Shown here piece by piece: positions 1-9,205 of a stretch of DNA of 64,000 bases. The DNA lies in the NCBI RefSeq assembly GCF_001305595.1, contig NZ_CP012401.1, forward strand, positions 2,429,001 to 2,493,000, in the 5' to 3' direction. Made by a program: the position numbers and the translations under genes. The first letter of the stretch is position 1, and each line of letters opens with the position of its first letter. A model generated the notes under the pieces. It ran no database searches. It was not told where the DNA came from and worked only from the letters and a program-made list of their open reading frames with translations. The DNA comes from Azospirillum thiophilum. Lineage in GTDB: Bacteria; Pseudomonadota; Alphaproteobacteria; Azospirillales; Azospirillaceae.

Positions 1-116
1 CCGGCGACACTGAAAAGGCCCGCACGCTCTACAGGCAGCTTGCGGACGACCAGCAGGCGCCGTCCGGCGTGCGCAGCCGCGCCGCCGATCTCGCCTCCCT
101 CTACGGCAAGGGCTGA
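1..116 (+). CDS. C-terminal end of a YfgM-like tetratricopeptide protein (partial)
   Basis: The window opens inside a forward gene; frame 3 encodes 37 residues and stops with TGA at 114-116. The visible end (…TEKARTLYRQLADD…SRAADLASLYGKG) looks like the last helical repeat of a TPR protein. Position is the main clue: in many proteobacteria yfgM, an ancillary SecYEG-associated TPR membrane protein, lies directly before bamB and der, as here. The next gene starts 9 nt after the stop, so they are probably co-transcribed. The N-terminal membrane anchor expected for YfgM is outside the window, so this assignment rests on synteny. Confidence 0.6.
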   Translation, partial: GDTEKARTLYRQLADDQQAPSGVRSRAADLASLYGKG

Positions 117-125
117 CCCAACGCC

Positions 126-1520
126 ATGACGACCGATAAGGCGAAAGCCACCATGCCGGCGGGCGGCAAGACCCGCAATCGGCCCCGCACCCTCCGCCGC
201 ACCGCGTTGCTGTCGGCCTCGCTGCTCGCCGTCCTGCTCGGCGGCTGCGACACCGTGGACAGCTGGTTCGGCAAGACGGCGGAACCGCCGCTGCCGGGCA
301 AGCGCCTCGCCATCCTCCAGCGTGAGCGCAAGGTCGAGCCGGACGCCCAGCTGGCGGGCGTCGCCGTCACCGTGCCGGCGCAGACCGTCAATGCCGCCTG
401 GTCGCAGCCGGGCGGCACCACCGACCATGCGCTGGGCAACCTCGCTTTGTCTGCCACCCCGTCCGACGCCTGGCGTGCCGACATCGGCTCGGGCTCCAGC
501 AGCTCGCGGGCGCTGCTCGGCACCCCGGTGATCGCCGACGGGCGCATCTTCGCGATGGACGCCGACTCGCACGTCTCGGCCCTGAACGAGCGCAGCGGGC
601 AGTCGTTGTGGCGGGTCGACACCCGGCCGGAGAACGAACGCGGCGGCGCCACCGGCGGCGGCGTCGCCTATGCGGACGGCCGGCTCTATGCCGCCACCGG
701 CTTCGCCGAGGTGCTGGCGATGGAACCCGCCACCGGCAAGGTGCTGTGGCGCAAGCGGATCGCCGGCCCGGTGCGCGGCGCCCCGACCGTCGCGGGCGGG
801 CGGGTGCTGGTCGTCACGCTGGACAACCAGCTGCTGGCGCTGTCGACCGACGACGGTGCCGTCCAATGGTCGCACCAGGGCATCCTGGAGAGTGCCGGCC
901 TGCTCGGCGCCGCCAGCCCGGCGGCGACCGGCACGCTGGTCGTCGCCCCCTATTCGTCGGGCGAGCTGTTCGGCCTCCGTCCGGAGAACGGTCGCGTCGC
1001 CTGGCAGGACAGCCTTGCGGCAATTCGCCGCACCGGCGCGCTCAGCGCCCTTGCCGACATCCGCGGGCTGCCGGTGATCGACCGCGGCGCCGTCTATGCC
1101 ATCGGCCATTCCGGCCGCATGGTCGCCATCGACGAGCGCATCGGCAACCGCATCTGGGAGACCGAGATCGGCGGCGTCAACACGCCCTGGCTGGCCGGCG
1201 ACTTCCTGTTCACCGTCACCAACGACCAGGAGGTCGTCGCGGTCGCCCGCCAGACCGGCCGGATCCGCTGGGTGGCGCCACTCGCCCGCTACAAGGATCC
1301 CGAGGACAGGACCGGCGCCATCGTCTGGTCCGGCCCGGTTCTGGCCGGCAACCGGCTGTGGGTGGCGGGCTCCAACGGCCAGCTGCTCGGCCTGTCGCCG
1401 TCGGATGGCCGGGTGGAGGTGACGCGCTCGCTTCCCGCCGGCTCCTACTTGTCGCCGGTCGTCGCCAACAACACTCTTTATGTGCTTTGCGACAACGGAA
1501 CGCTCGCTGCGTTCCGTTGA
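126..1520 (+). CDS. bamB: Outer membrane assembly lipoprotein BamB (PQQ-like beta-propeller)
   Basis: 464 residues. The N-terminus is basic, followed by a hydrophobic stretch and the lipobox LLGGC near residues 36-40, so this should be an exported lipoprotein. The rest carries repeated blade motifs typical of PQQ-like propellers, such as SGQSLWRVDTR, TGKVLWRKRIAG, DGAVQWSHQG and IGNRIWETEIGG. BamB is the accessory propeller subunit of the BAM complex that folds outer-membrane beta-barrels. It lies 9 nt after a YfgM-like gene and 41 nt before der, the conserved yfgM-bamB-der order. The length is somewhat above the E. coli protein (about 390) because of a longer N-terminal region. Confidence 0.92.
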   Translation: MTTDKAKATMPAGGKTRNRPRTLRRTALLSASLLAVLLGGCDTVDSWFGKTAEPPLPGKRLAILQRERKVEPDAQLAGVAVTVPAQTVNAAWSQPGGTTDHALGNLALSATPSDAWRADIGSGSSSSRALLGTPVIADGRIFAMDADSHVSALNERSGQSLWRVDTRPENERGGATGGGVAYADGRLYAATGFAEVLAMEPATGKVLWRKRIAGPVRGAPTVAGGRVLVVTLDNQLLALSTDDGAVQWSHQGILESAGLLGAASPAATGTLVVAPYSSGELFGLRPENGRVAWQDSLAAIRRTGALSALADIRGLPVIDRGAVYAIGHSGRMVAIDERIGNRIWETEIGGVNTPWLAGDFLFTVTNDQEVVAVARQTGRIRWVAPLARYKDPEDRTGAIVWSGPVLAGNRLWVAGSNGQLLGLSPSDGRVEVTRSLPAGSYLSPVVANNTLYVLCDNGTLAAFR

Positions 1521-1561
1521 TCGCGGATTTCCTCCGTCTGTTGTGAAAGGCCTTTGGCCCC

Positions 1562-2956
1562 ATGTCGTTCACCGTGGTCCTCGTCGGTCGGCCGAATGTC
1601 GGCAAATCGACCCTCTTCAACCGTCTGGCCGGCAAGAAGCTGGCCCTGGTGGACGATACGCCGGGCGTCACCCGTGACTGGCGCTCGGCCCCGGCCCATG
1701 TCGGCGGCCTGTCCTTCACCGTCGTCGACACCGCCGGGCTGGAGGACGTGACCGACGACAGCCTGGAGGCGCGGATGCGCCGCCAGACCGAGCAGGCGCT
1801 GGCCCGCGCCGACGTCGCTCTGTTCATCATCGACGCGCGCGCCGGCATCACGCCGCTCGACCGCCATTTCGCCAACCTGCTGCGCCGGGGCAAGACCCCG
1901 GTCCTGCTGGTCGCCAACAAGACCGAGGGCAAGGCCGGCCAGCCCGGCATGTTCGAGGCCTACGAGCTGGGCCTGGGCGACCCGATCCCGCTGTCGGCCG
2001 AGCATGGCGAGGGCATGGCCGATCTGGTCGAGGCGCTGCTGCCCTACGCCCCGCCCGACGACGATGCGGTGGAGGAGCGGGCCGACGACGGCTTCGATCC
2101 CAGCATCCCGATCGGCGACCAGCCGGAGCCGGAGGAGGACCGCAGCAAGCCGATCCAGATCGCCATCGTCGGCCGTCCGAACGTCGGCAAGTCGACGCTG
2201 CTGAACGGCCTGCTCGGCGAGGAGCGTGTGCTGACCGGCCCCGAGGCCGGCATGACCCGTGACGCCATCGCCGTCGATTGGGAGTGGCGCGACCGCCGCT
2301 TCAAGCTGGTCGACACCGCCGGCATGCGCCGCCGCGCCCGCGTCGACGAGAAGGTCGAGAAGCTGGCGGTCGCCGACAGCCTGCGGGTCATCCGCATGGC
2401 CAATGTCGTGATTCTGGTGGTCGATGCCGGCGCGATCCTCGACAAGCAGGATCTGACCATCGCCCGGCTGGTGATCTCCGAAGGCCGCGCGCTGGTGATC
2501 GCCATCAACAAGTGGGACACGGTGGACGACCGGGCGATGGCGCTGCGCCAGGTCGAGGACAAGCTCGAATCGACGCTCGGCTACATCAAGGGCGTGAAGG
2601 TCGTCACCATCTCGGCGCTGAAGGGGCACAAGCTCGACACGCTGCTGGACGGGGTGCTGGAGACCTACACCATCTGGAACCGCCGGATTCCGACCTCCCA
2701 GCTGAACCGCTGGATGGAGGGGGTGCTGGAGCATCATCCGCCGCCCCTGGTCGAGGGCCGCCGGGTGAAGATCCGCTATGTGACCCAGGTGAAATCGCGC
2801 CCGCCGACCTTCGCGCTGTTCGTGAACAAGCCGCTGGACCTGCCGGAGAGCTACCAGCGCTATCTGACCACGCATCTGCGCGACAGCTTCGAGATGCCCG
2901 GCGTGCCGGTGCGCCTGCTGCTGCGCAAGGGCAAGAACCCCTACGCCGACGAGTGA
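1562..2956 (+). CDS. der: Ribosome biogenesis GTPase Der (EngA)
   Basis: 464 residues with the tandem GTPase architecture unique to Der. The first G1 loop is [12 protein letters not shown] at about residues 9-20 and the second [13 protein letters not shown] at about 203-215. Matching G3 motifs (DTAGLED, DTAGMRR) and G4 motifs (NKTEG in the first domain, NKWD in the second) are present. A C-terminal KH-like domain follows. Der acts in maturation of the 50S ribosomal subunit. ATG at 1562 puts the first P-loop immediately after the start, as usual. The first-domain NKTEG is a common Der variant of NKxD. Confidence 0.97.
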   Translation: MSFTVVLVGRPNVGKSTLFNRLAGKKLALVDDTPGVTRDWRSAPAHVGGLSFTVVDTAGLEDVTDDSLEARMRRQTEQALARADVALFIIDARAGITPLDRHFANLLRRGKTPVLLVANKTEGKAGQPGMFEAYELGLGDPIPLSAEHGEGMADLVEALLPYAPPDDDAVEERADDGFDPSIPIGDQPEPEEDRSKPIQIAIVGRPNVGKSTLLNGLLGEERVLTGPEAGMTRDAIAVDWEWRDRRFKLVDTAGMRRRARVDEKVEKLAVADSLRVIRMANVVILVVDAGAILDKQDLTIARLVISEGRALVIAINKWDTVDDRAMALRQVEDKLESTLGYIKGVKVVTISALKGHKLDTLLDGVLETYTIWNRRIPTSQLNRWMEGVLEHHPPPLVEGRRVKIRYVTQVKSRPPTFALFVNKPLDLPESYQRYLTTHLRDSFEMPGVPVRLLLRKGKNPYADE

Positions 2957-2984
2957 GCGGGCAGGGGGGCGTCGCTGACGATGC

Positions 2985-3112
2985 CCCCATCCTCCCCATG
3001 CTTCGCATGGGTCCCCTCCTTCCCCCGCTTCGCAGGGGAAGGCATTCCCCTCCCGCCCAACCACTTGTTCCCTCCCCCGCCCAGCGGGGGAGGGTTAGGG
3101 AGGGGGCAGGGC
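2985..3112. repeat. GC-rich intergenic inverted repeats
   Basis: Between der and the convergent cupin gene lie several short C-run/G-run palindromes, for example CCCTCCCCCGCC with GGGGGAGGG near 3071-3095 and CCCATGCTTCGCATGGG near 2996-3012. The same kind of element recurs at about 5000, 9013 and 14362. It may act as a bidirectional terminator between the two convergent genes. It overlaps the 3' end of the cupin gene slightly. Confidence 0.7.
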
Positions 3113-3568
3113 GTTCCCCGGCTCCCAGCCCTCCGGCGCCATGGTGAAGCCGGCGAACTCGAAGGCCGGCGCCACGGTGCAGCTCACCAGCGACCAGCCG
3201 TCCGGCTCCTCCGCCAAGCTGCGCGCCGCCTGCCACGCCCCGACCGGCACCACCGCCTGCGGCCTCTCGCCGCCCTCGATGTCCAGCCCGAGCCGGTGCC
3301 GCTCCACCGCGCCGCAATCCTCATGCACCGACAGCTCCAGCGGCGCCCCGCCGTGCCACAGCCAGATCTCGACGGCATCCACCCGGTGCCAGTGCGACCG
3401 CTCGCCCGCCCGCAGCAGGAAATAGATCGCCGTCACCGCGCCCCGGCCGCCCTCCGCCGGTGCCCGGTAGGTCTCGGCATAGCTGCCGCCCTCGGGGTGC
3501 GGCTGCAATCCCAGCAGCCCGATCAGCCGCTCGGCGGGCAAGGGCAGGGAAGGCGCGGCGCCCGTCAT
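3095..3568 (-). CDS. Cupin-fold protein, DUF985 family
   Basis: 157 residues. The family signature is visible: HPEGGSYAETYR near residue 23, AIYFLL, then SHWHRVDAVEIWLWHGG around residues 57-73, which supplies the cupin histidine and acid positions, and a C-terminal FEFAGFTMAP. DUF985 proteins are small beta-barrel cupins of uncertain role. The ATG overlaps the stop of the upstream NUDIX gene (ATGA), indicating translational coupling in a map-NUDIX-cupin operon. The 3' end enters a GC-rich intergenic repeat, so the last few residues may have drifted. Confidence 0.85.
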   Translation of the reverse strand: MTGAAPSLPLPAERLIGLLGLQPHPEGGSYAETYRAPAEGGRGAVTAIYFLLRAGERSHWHRVDAVEIWLWHGGAPLELSVHEDCGAVERHRLGLDIEGGERPQAVVPVGAWQAARSLAEEPDGWSLVSCTVAPAFEFAGFTMAPEGWEPGNALPPP

Positions 3569-4152
3569 CGGACGGCCCGCGCCGCCATGCCCAGCCCCTC
3601 GCGCAGCTCCGGCACCAGCATGGCGCCCAGCATCGCGATCACCGGCAGCAGGGCGAAGTCGCCGTTGGCGGCGGCGTCGATCAGCGCGCGGGTGCTGTGC
3701 AGCTCGATCCGCATCTCCTCCAGATCGCCGCTGTCGGGCTCCGCCACCTTGCGGGCACCGCGCGCGTGGAACATGTGGCAGGTGCTGCCGCGGAAATTGG
3801 CGCCGACCACGAAGCCGCCCAGCGCCGTCCAGTCGTCGGCGGCATAGCCGGTCTCCTCCAGCAGCTCGCGCTTGGCGGCGGCCAGCGGCTCCTCGCCGGG
3901 CTCGATGGCGCCGGCCGGGAAGGTCAGGCTGACCCGGCGCGGGCCGTGCTTGTAGCTGCGCAGCATCACCACCTGGCCGTCCGCCGTCTCGACGAACATC
4001 AGGGCATAGTCGGGCTGGTCGAGCTGATAGAAGCTGTCGACGGTGCGGCCGTCCGGCAGCTGCACCGTCTCCGCCCGCACCTTCAGGTAGGGGCTGGCGT
4101 CCAGCAGCTCGCGGCTGTCCAGCACCGCCCAGGGCTTCAGCTCGTCGCTCAT
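3565..4152 (-). CDS. NUDIX hydrolase
   Basis: 195 residues. The complete Nudix box G-x5-E-x7-REL-x-EE-x-GY is seen around residues 80-102 (GAIEPGEEPLAAAKRELLEE). Such enzymes hydrolyse nucleoside diphosphate derivatives with Mg2+ bound by the box glutamates. The fold around it (FYQLDQPDYALMF, MFHARGARK) resembles ADP-ribose or ADP-sugar type NUDIX enzymes, but the substrate cannot be read from sequence. Its ATG overlaps the TGA of the upstream methionine aminopeptidase gene and its own stop overlaps the cupin start, so the three genes form a tight operon. Confidence 0.9.
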   Translation of the reverse strand: MSDELKPWAVLDSRELLDASPYLKVRAETVQLPDGRTVDSFYQLDQPDYALMFVETADGQVVMLRSYKHGPRRVSLTFPAGAIEPGEEPLAAAKRELLEETGYAADDWTALGGFVVGANFRGSTCHMFHARGARKVAEPDSGDLEEMRIELHSTRALIDAAANGDFALLPVIAMLGAMLVPELREGLGMAARAVR

Positions 4153-4958
4153 GTGGCGGCTCCGTAGGGCGGTTGCGTGTGGCCGGCCGGAGAGAGGGTG
4201 AAGATCTCGCAGCCCTCCTCGGTGATGCCGATCTGGTGTTCGAACTGGGCCGACAGCGAGCGGTCGCGCGTCACCGTGGTCCAGCCGTCGGACAGGATCT
4301 TCACCTCGGCCCGGCCGGCGTTGATCATCGGCTCCACCGTGAAGACCATGCCGGGGCGCAGCTCGACCCCCGTGCCGGGCTTGCCGAAATGGTCGACATG
4401 CGGCGCGTCGTGGAACACCTGCCCGATGCCGTGCCCGCCGAAATCGCGCACGACGGAGCAGCGCGCCGCCTCCGCCATGGTCTGGATGGCGTGGCCGATG
4501 TCGCCCAGATGGTTGCCGGGCTTGGCCTGCGCGATGCCGGCCATCATGCAGCGATATGTCAGGTCGACCAGCTTGCGCGCCTTGACCCCGACCTTCTCGC
4601 CGACGAAATACATCCGGCTGCTGTCGCCGTACCAGCCGTCGAGGATGACGGTGACGTCGATGTTGACGATGTCGCCGTCCACCAGCTTCTTGTCATCGCT
4701 CGGGATGCCGTGGTTGACGACATGGTTGGGCGAGATGCAGCTGCAGGCCGGATAGCCCTGGTAGCCGAGCGTCGCCGGAATGCCGCCGCGGTCGCGCTGG
4801 AACGTTTCGATCAGCGTGTCGAGCCGGCCGGTGCTGACGCCCGGCACCACGAAGGGCGTGATGTAATCCAGCGTCTCGGCCGCCAGCCGGCAGGCCTTGC
4901 GCAGCGCCTCGAACCCTTCCGGACCGTGCAACACGATCCGCCTGCCGTCCTTTTCCAT
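4149..4958 (-). CDS. map: Methionine aminopeptidase, type I
   Basis: 269 residues from ATG at 4958. It removes the initiator methionine from nascent proteins. All five classes of metal-binding positions are visible: the substrate His in NHVVNHGIPS, Asp in VNIDVTV, Asp in YGDSSRM, His in GGHGIG, Glu in FTVEPM and Glu in QFEHQIG. The open frame continues 43 codons upstream, but that part is translated from a GC-rich intergenic repeat (PPPHPVPLPGGERGERD), so the internal ATG is preferred; a GTG at 4976 is possible. Alphaproteobacteria often carry more than one map, so this may be a paralogue. Confidence 0.93.
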   Translation of the reverse strand: MEKDGRRIVLHGPEGFEALRKACRLAAETLDYITPFVVPGVSTGRLDTLIETFQRDRGGIPATLGYQGYPACSCISPNHVVNHGIPSDDKKLVDGDIVNIDVTVILDGWYGDSSRMYFVGEKVGVKARKLVDLTYRCMMAGIAQAKPGNHLGDIGHAIQTMAEAARCSVVRDFGGHGIGQVFHDAPHVDHFGKPGTGVELRPGMVFTVEPMINAGRAEVKILSDGWTTVTRDRSLSAQFEHQIGITEEGCEIFTLSPAGHTQPPYGAAT

Positions 4959-4999
4959 CAAACCCTCATCCGTCACGAAATCCGCTTTCCAATCTCTTT

Positions 5000-5122
5000 C
5001 CCCCCTCTCCCCCCCGGGGAGAGGGACGGGGTGAGGGGGAGGCATGGCGTGAATTCTCGGTGAAGGGCCGCCACGCTTCCCCCTCACCCTAACCCTCTCC
5101 CCGGGGGGGAGAGGGGACTCTT
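5000..5122. repeat. Paired GC-rich inverted repeat
   Basis: Two arms of the same element face each other: CTCTCCCCCCCGGGGAGAG followed by GACGGGGTGAGGGGG at about 5006-5040, and the inverse (CCCCCTCACCCTAACCC, then a second C-run/G-run palindrome) at about 5081-5115. They are separated by about 40 nt. It lies between the divergent map and radA genes and falsely lengthens the map reading frame. Confidence 0.75.
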
Positions 5123-5275
5123 CCTCTCAACGTCCGTCCGATCTGCGGCCGGCCCAGCAAGCTATCACGCCGCGGGTCTGAAAAAAGCCCCTGCATGGCC
5201 AACCTGCAAGCATAGGATTCGCCGGGCCGGCTTGCTATATGTGGTCCGCCTTATCCCCATCGGACTACCAGACCT

Positions 5276-6751
5276 TTGGCGAAGCCCACCACCCGATATG
5301 TCTGCCAGGCCTGCGGCGCCTCCTTCCCCAAATGGGCGGGAAAGTGCGACGCCTGCGGCGAATGGAACAGCCTGGTCGAGGAGGCGGCGCCCGATGCCGC
5401 GCCCAAGGGGCTGGGATCGGCCCGCGGCCGGCGCATCGAGTTCGTCGGCCTGCACGGCTCCAGCGAGGCGCCGCCGCGGCGGATGACCGGCATCGCCGAG
5501 TTCGACCGGGTGTGCGGCGGCGGGCTGGTCCCCGGCTCGGCCATCCTGATCGGCGGCGATCCCGGCATCGGCAAATCCACCCTGCTGCTCCAGGCGGTGG
5601 CCCGGCTGGCGCAGGACCACCGCTGCGCCTACGTCTCGGGCGAGGAGGCGGTGGACCAGGTGCGGCTGCGCGCCCAGCGGCTCGGCTGCGCCACCGCTCC
5701 GGTCGATCTGGCCTCGGCGACCAGCGTGCGCGACATCGTCGCCTCGCTCGACGACGCCAAGGGTCCGGAGATCATCGTCATCGATTCGATCCAGACCATG
5801 TACATGGACAATCTGGACAGCGCCCCCGGCACCGTCGCCCAGGTCCGCGCCAGCGCGCAGGAGCTGATCCGCATCGCCAAGCGGCGCGGCGTCGTGCTGC
5901 TGCTGGTCGGTCATGTCACCAAGGAGGGCATGATCGCCGGTCCCCGCGTGCTGGAGCACATGGTCGACACGGTGCTCTATTTCGAGGGCGAGCGCGGCCA
6001 CCAGTTCCGCATCCTGCGCGCGGTGAAGAACCGCTTCGGCCCGACCGACGAGATCGGCGTGTTCGAGATGGGCGACGCCGGGTTGGGCGAGGTCGCCAAC
6101 CCGTCCGCCCTGTTCCTGGCCGAGCGGCGCGGCGACGTCTCGGGCGCCGCCGTCTTCGCCGGGATGGAGGGCACGCGTCCCGTCCTGGTCGAGGTGCAGG
6201 CGCTGGTGGCGCCGTCGCCGCTCGGCACGCCGCGCCGCGCCGTGGTCGGCTGGGATACAGGCCGGCTGGCCATGGTGCTGGCGGTGCTGGAGGCGCGCTG
6301 CGGCGTGCAGATCGGCGCCAACGACGTCTATCTCAACGTGGCCGGCGGCCTGCGCATCACCGAGCCGGCGGCCGACCTCGCGGTCGCCGCCGCTCTCGTC
6401 TCGTCGCTGACCGGGGAGCCGGTGCCGGCCGACGCGGTGGTTTTCGGCGAGATCGGCCTGTCGGGCGAGGTCCGCGCCGTCGGCCAGAGCGACACCCGCC
6501 TGAAGGAGGCGGCCAAGCTGGGCTTCTCCTCGGCGATCTTCCCGGCCGGGCGGACCGGCCGCAAGGGCGGCCGCGGCGACGCCGGCCTCAAGACGGTGGA
6601 GCTCCAGCAGCTCGCTGAGCTGATGCCGCTGTTCCAGGGCGCAAGCGGCGGCGGCAGGCCGCCGACAGGCCGCCGATCCCAGGACGACGCCGACCCGCGC
6701 CGCCGGCGCGACGAAGACTCGCGCCGCTGGCGCGATGACGAATACATCTGA
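5276..6751 (+). CDS. radA: DNA repair protein RadA
   Basis: 491 residues. RadA promotes branch migration in homologous recombination. Domains in order: a C4 zinc finger (CQACG … CDACGEW, residues about 10-29), a RecA-like ATPase with Walker A GGDPGIGKST near residue 93, the RadA-specific KNRFG motif near residue 251, and a Lon-like C-terminal domain. The frame begins at TTG 5276; the residues after it (AKPTTRYVCQACG) match the usual RadA N-terminus (MAK…), so TTG is probably the true start, without a clear ribosome binding site. A charged, repetitive R/D-rich tail (DPRRRRDEDSRRWRDDE) extends beyond the usual C-terminus. Confidence 0.95.
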   Translation: MAKPTTRYVCQACGASFPKWAGKCDACGEWNSLVEEAAPDAAPKGLGSARGRRIEFVGLHGSSEAPPRRMTGIAEFDRVCGGGLVPGSAILIGGDPGIGKSTLLLQAVARLAQDHRCAYVSGEEAVDQVRLRAQRLGCATAPVDLASATSVRDIVASLDDAKGPEIIVIDSIQTMYMDNLDSAPGTVAQVRASAQELIRIAKRRGVVLLLVGHVTKEGMIAGPRVLEHMVDTVLYFEGERGHQFRILRAVKNRFGPTDEIGVFEMGDAGLGEVANPSALFLAERRGDVSGAAVFAGMEGTRPVLVEVQALVAPSPLGTPRRAVVGWDTGRLAMVLAVLEARCGVQIGANDVYLNVAGGLRITEPAADLAVAAALVSSLTGEPVPADAVVFGEIGLSGEVRAVGQSDTRLKEAAKLGFSSAIFPAGRTGRKGGRGDAGLKTVELQQLAELMPLFQGASGGGRPPTGRRSQDDADPRRRRDEDSRRWRDDEYI

Positions 6752-6776
6752 CGCACACTCGAACGGCGCAAGGTTC

Positions 6777-7466
6777 ATGGACACTCTTCCCGTCAATCCG
6801 GTCGACATCGTCGTCATCGCCGTGCTGCTGCTGGCGGCGCTGCTCGCCTTCAGCCGCGGCATGGTGGCCGAGGTGCTGTCGGTCGCCGCCTGGGCCGGCG
6901 CCGCGGTGGTGACGCTCTATGCGCTGCCCCATGTCCTTCCCTACGTGCAGATCTATATCCGGTTCGAGATGCTGGCCTATGCCGCCGCGTCGGTCGGCCT
7001 GTTCATCGTCGCGCTGATCGTGCTGTCGCTGCTCGGGCGCAGCCTGTCGCGCGGGGTGCAGTCCTCGTCGCTGTCGGCGCTGGACCGCACGCTCGGGTTC
7101 GTCTTCGGCCTGGTGAAGGGCGGGGTGCTGGTGTCGATCGCCTACCTGTTCTTCCTGTGGCTGGTGCCGAACCCGGCCGAACAGCCGGTGTGGCTGCAGC
7201 AGGCCAAGACCCGGCCCTTCCTGGCCGCCGGTGCGGAGATGCTCTATGGTGTCGTTCCCGATAATTTGCGCCGCGAAGGTCTCGGCCAGATGGACGTCGC
7301 GCGCGACCGCGCACGTCAGGCGATGGAGGCCAAGCAGGCGCTCGACCGGCTGTCGACGCCGGTGCCCAGCCCCGCGAAGACCGGGGGTGCGCAGCCTTCG
7401 GATACCGGCTATAAGGACCGCGACCGCGCCGACCTCGAAAGGCTGATGGAGAACAAAGCCCGCTGA
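6777..7466 (+). CDS. CvpA family inner-membrane protein
   Basis: 229 residues from ATG 6777, which has AAGG about 6 nt upstream; an upstream in-frame ATG at 6735 would overlap radA. Several membrane segments are clear: residues about 8-26, 30-48, 63-85 and 105-125, followed by a soluble charged tail. The spacing and the N-terminal VNPVDIVVIAVLLLAALLAF match CvpA (colicin V production) family proteins. CvpA often precedes purF in proteobacteria, exactly as here. The molecular role is not settled; it has been linked to purine-operon expression and envelope stress. Confidence 0.88.
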   Translation: MDTLPVNPVDIVVIAVLLLAALLAFSRGMVAEVLSVAAWAGAAVVTLYALPHVLPYVQIYIRFEMLAYAAASVGLFIVALIVLSLLGRSLSRGVQSSSLSALDRTLGFVFGLVKGGVLVSIAYLFFLWLVPNPAEQPVWLQQAKTRPFLAAGAEMLYGVVPDNLRREGLGQMDVARDRARQAMEAKQALDRLSTPVPSPAKTGGAQPSDTGYKDRDRADLERLMENKAR

Positions 7467-7559
7467 GTGATCGGCGCGATCGACGTTTGTGGATCGCATT
7501 TTCCCGTTGCATGTGCTGACGCGCCCCCCGGCGCCTCCTTGGACGAAGGACTTCTGGTG

Positions 7560-9008
7560 ATGCTGACGACGCATCCGTTCGACGACGACAAGCTGCGCGA
7601 GGAGTGCGGCGTGTTCGGCATCTACGGCAACCCGCAGGCGGGCGCGATCACGGCGCTGGGCCTGCATGCCCTGCAGCACCGCGGGCAGGAGGCGGCGGGC
7701 ATCGTCAGCTTCGACGGCAGCCGGTTCCATCTCCAGCACACGCTGGGTCTGGTCGGCGACCATTTCAGCTCCGAGGCGATCATCGCCAAGCTGAAGGGCG
7801 CCAGCTCGATCGGCCATGTGCGCTACGCCACCACCGGCGACACCTCGATCCGCAACGTCCAGCCGCTCTACGCCGATTTCGAGTTCGGCGGCTTCGCGCT
7901 GGCCCACAACGGCAACCTGACCAACGCGCAGACGCTGCGCCGCCAGCTGGTCCGCCGCGGCTGCCTGTTCCAGTCCTCCACCGACACCGAGGTCATCGTC
8001 CACCTGATGGCGACCGCCCGCGGCGGCTCGCCGGTCGACCGCCTGATCGAGGCGGTGCGGCAGGTCGAGGGCGCCTTCTCGCTGGTGGCCCTGACCTCCA
8101 AGGAGGTCATCGGCGTGCGCGACGCGCTCGGCGTGCGGCCGCTGGTGCTGGGCCGGCTCGGCGACACCTATCTGCTGGCGAGCGAGACCTGCGCCTTCGA
8201 CATCGTCGGCGCCGAATATGTCCGCGACGTCGAGCCGGGCGAGATGATCGTCATCGACGGCGACGGCGTGCACAGCATGCGCCCGTTCCAGCCGCAGCAG
8301 CGCCGCCTGTGCATCTTCGAATACATCTATTTCGCCCGTCCCGACAGCGTGATGGAGGGCACCTCGGTCTATGAGGCCCGCCAGCGCATCGGCCGCGAGC
8401 TGGCGCGCGAGGCCGGGGTTCCCGCCGACGTCATCGTGCCCGTCCCCGACAGCGGTGTCCCGGCGGCGCTCGGCTACGCCCAGGAAGCCGGCGTGCCCTT
8501 CGACCTCGGCATCATCCGCAACCATTATGTCGGCCGCACCTTCATCGAGCCGACCGACCAGATCCGCCATCTCGGCGTCAAGCTGAAGCACAACGCCAAC
8601 CGCGCGATGATCGAGGGCAAGCGCGTCGTGCTGGTCGACGATTCGATCGTGCGCGGCACCACCTCGAAGAAGATCGTCGAGATGGTGCGCGCCGCCGGGG
8701 CCAAGGAGGTGCACATGCGCATCTCCAGCCCGCCGACCTCGCACCCCTGCTTCTACGGCATCGACACGCCGGAGCAGGGCAAGCTGCTGGCCCACCGGAT
8801 GACGGTGGAGCAGATGCGCGAGTTCATCCAGGCCGACAGCCTTGCCTTCATCTCGCTCGACGGGCTCTACCGCGCGATGGGCGAGGAGAAGCGTGACCCG
8901 GCCAATCTCGGCTATTGCGACGCCTGCTTCACCGGCGACTACCCGATCCCGCTGACCGACGCGCTGGAAAACCCACCGGTCGAGGCGAACGTCGCCGTCC
9001 GCGCCTGA
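7560..9008 (+). CDS. purF: Amidophosphoribosyltransferase
   Basis: 482 residues. It catalyses the first committed step of purine synthesis, PRPP plus glutamine to 5-phosphoribosylamine. The N-terminal glutamine amidotransferase domain starts after a short propeptide ending in EE, giving the catalytic Cys in ECGVFGIYG (residues about 15-23). HRGQEAAGI follows. The PRPP-binding loop VLVDDSIVRGTTS is near residues 357-369. ATG 7560 is preferred over the GTG 93 nt upstream because it has GAAGGA upstream and gives the usual propeptide length. It follows cvpA after 93 nt. Confidence 0.96.
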   Translation: MLTTHPFDDDKLREECGVFGIYGNPQAGAITALGLHALQHRGQEAAGIVSFDGSRFHLQHTLGLVGDHFSSEAIIAKLKGASSIGHVRYATTGDTSIRNVQPLYADFEFGGFALAHNGNLTNAQTLRRQLVRRGCLFQSSTDTEVIVHLMATARGGSPVDRLIEAVRQVEGAFSLVALTSKEVIGVRDALGVRPLVLGRLGDTYLLASETCAFDIVGAEYVRDVEPGEMIVIDGDGVHSMRPFQPQQRRLCIFEYIYFARPDSVMEGTSVYEARQRIGRELAREAGVPADVIVPVPDSGVPAALGYAQEAGVPFDLGIIRNHYVGRTFIEPTDQIRHLGVKLKHNANRAMIEGKRVVLVDDSIVRGTTSKKIVEMVRAAGAKEVHMRISSPPTSHPCFYGIDTPEQGKLLAHRMTVEQMREFIQADSLAFISLDGLYRAMGEEKRDPANLGYCDACFTGDYPIPLTDALENPPVEANVAVRA

Positions 9009-9012
9009 TTTA

Positions 9013-9175
9013 ACACCCTCTCCCGTCCCGGGAGAGGGGAGGGGCCCAAGCGAAGCTTGGGAGGGGTGAGGGGCGATCCAAGGAGCAGGAAGCGCATATG
9101 AATCCTTGGATCACCCCTCACCCTCCCCACGCCTGACGGCGCGGGTCCCCTCCCTCTCCCGGGGCGGGAGAGGGC
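9013..9175. repeat. Long GC-rich intergenic inverted repeat
   Basis: A long imperfect hairpin lies between purF and the SDR gene. GGAGGGGTGAGGGG followed by ATCCAAGGA (about 9059-9083) is matched by TCCTTGGAT followed by ACCCCTCACCCTCC (about 9103-9127). Outer palindromes CCCTCTCCCGTCCCGGGAGAGGG (split across the loop) and CCTCTCCCGGGGCGGGAGAGG flank it. It belongs to the same family as the elements at 2985, 5000 and 14362. Confidence 0.75.
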
Positions 9176-9205
9176 GTGTCCACGTCCAACGCCAGAGTCT
9201 CCGCC

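Noticed and set aside
4959-5087. N-terminal extension of methionine aminopeptidase
   Set aside because: Encoded by an intergenic inverted repeat; the peptide PPPHPVPLPGGERGERD is a product of the repeat, not of the protein family.
5165-6862. 565-codon reverse open frame across radA
   Set aside because: It is the antisense shadow of radA in high-GC DNA; the translation is His/Ala/Gly/Arg-rich without domains, while radA has all its motifs.
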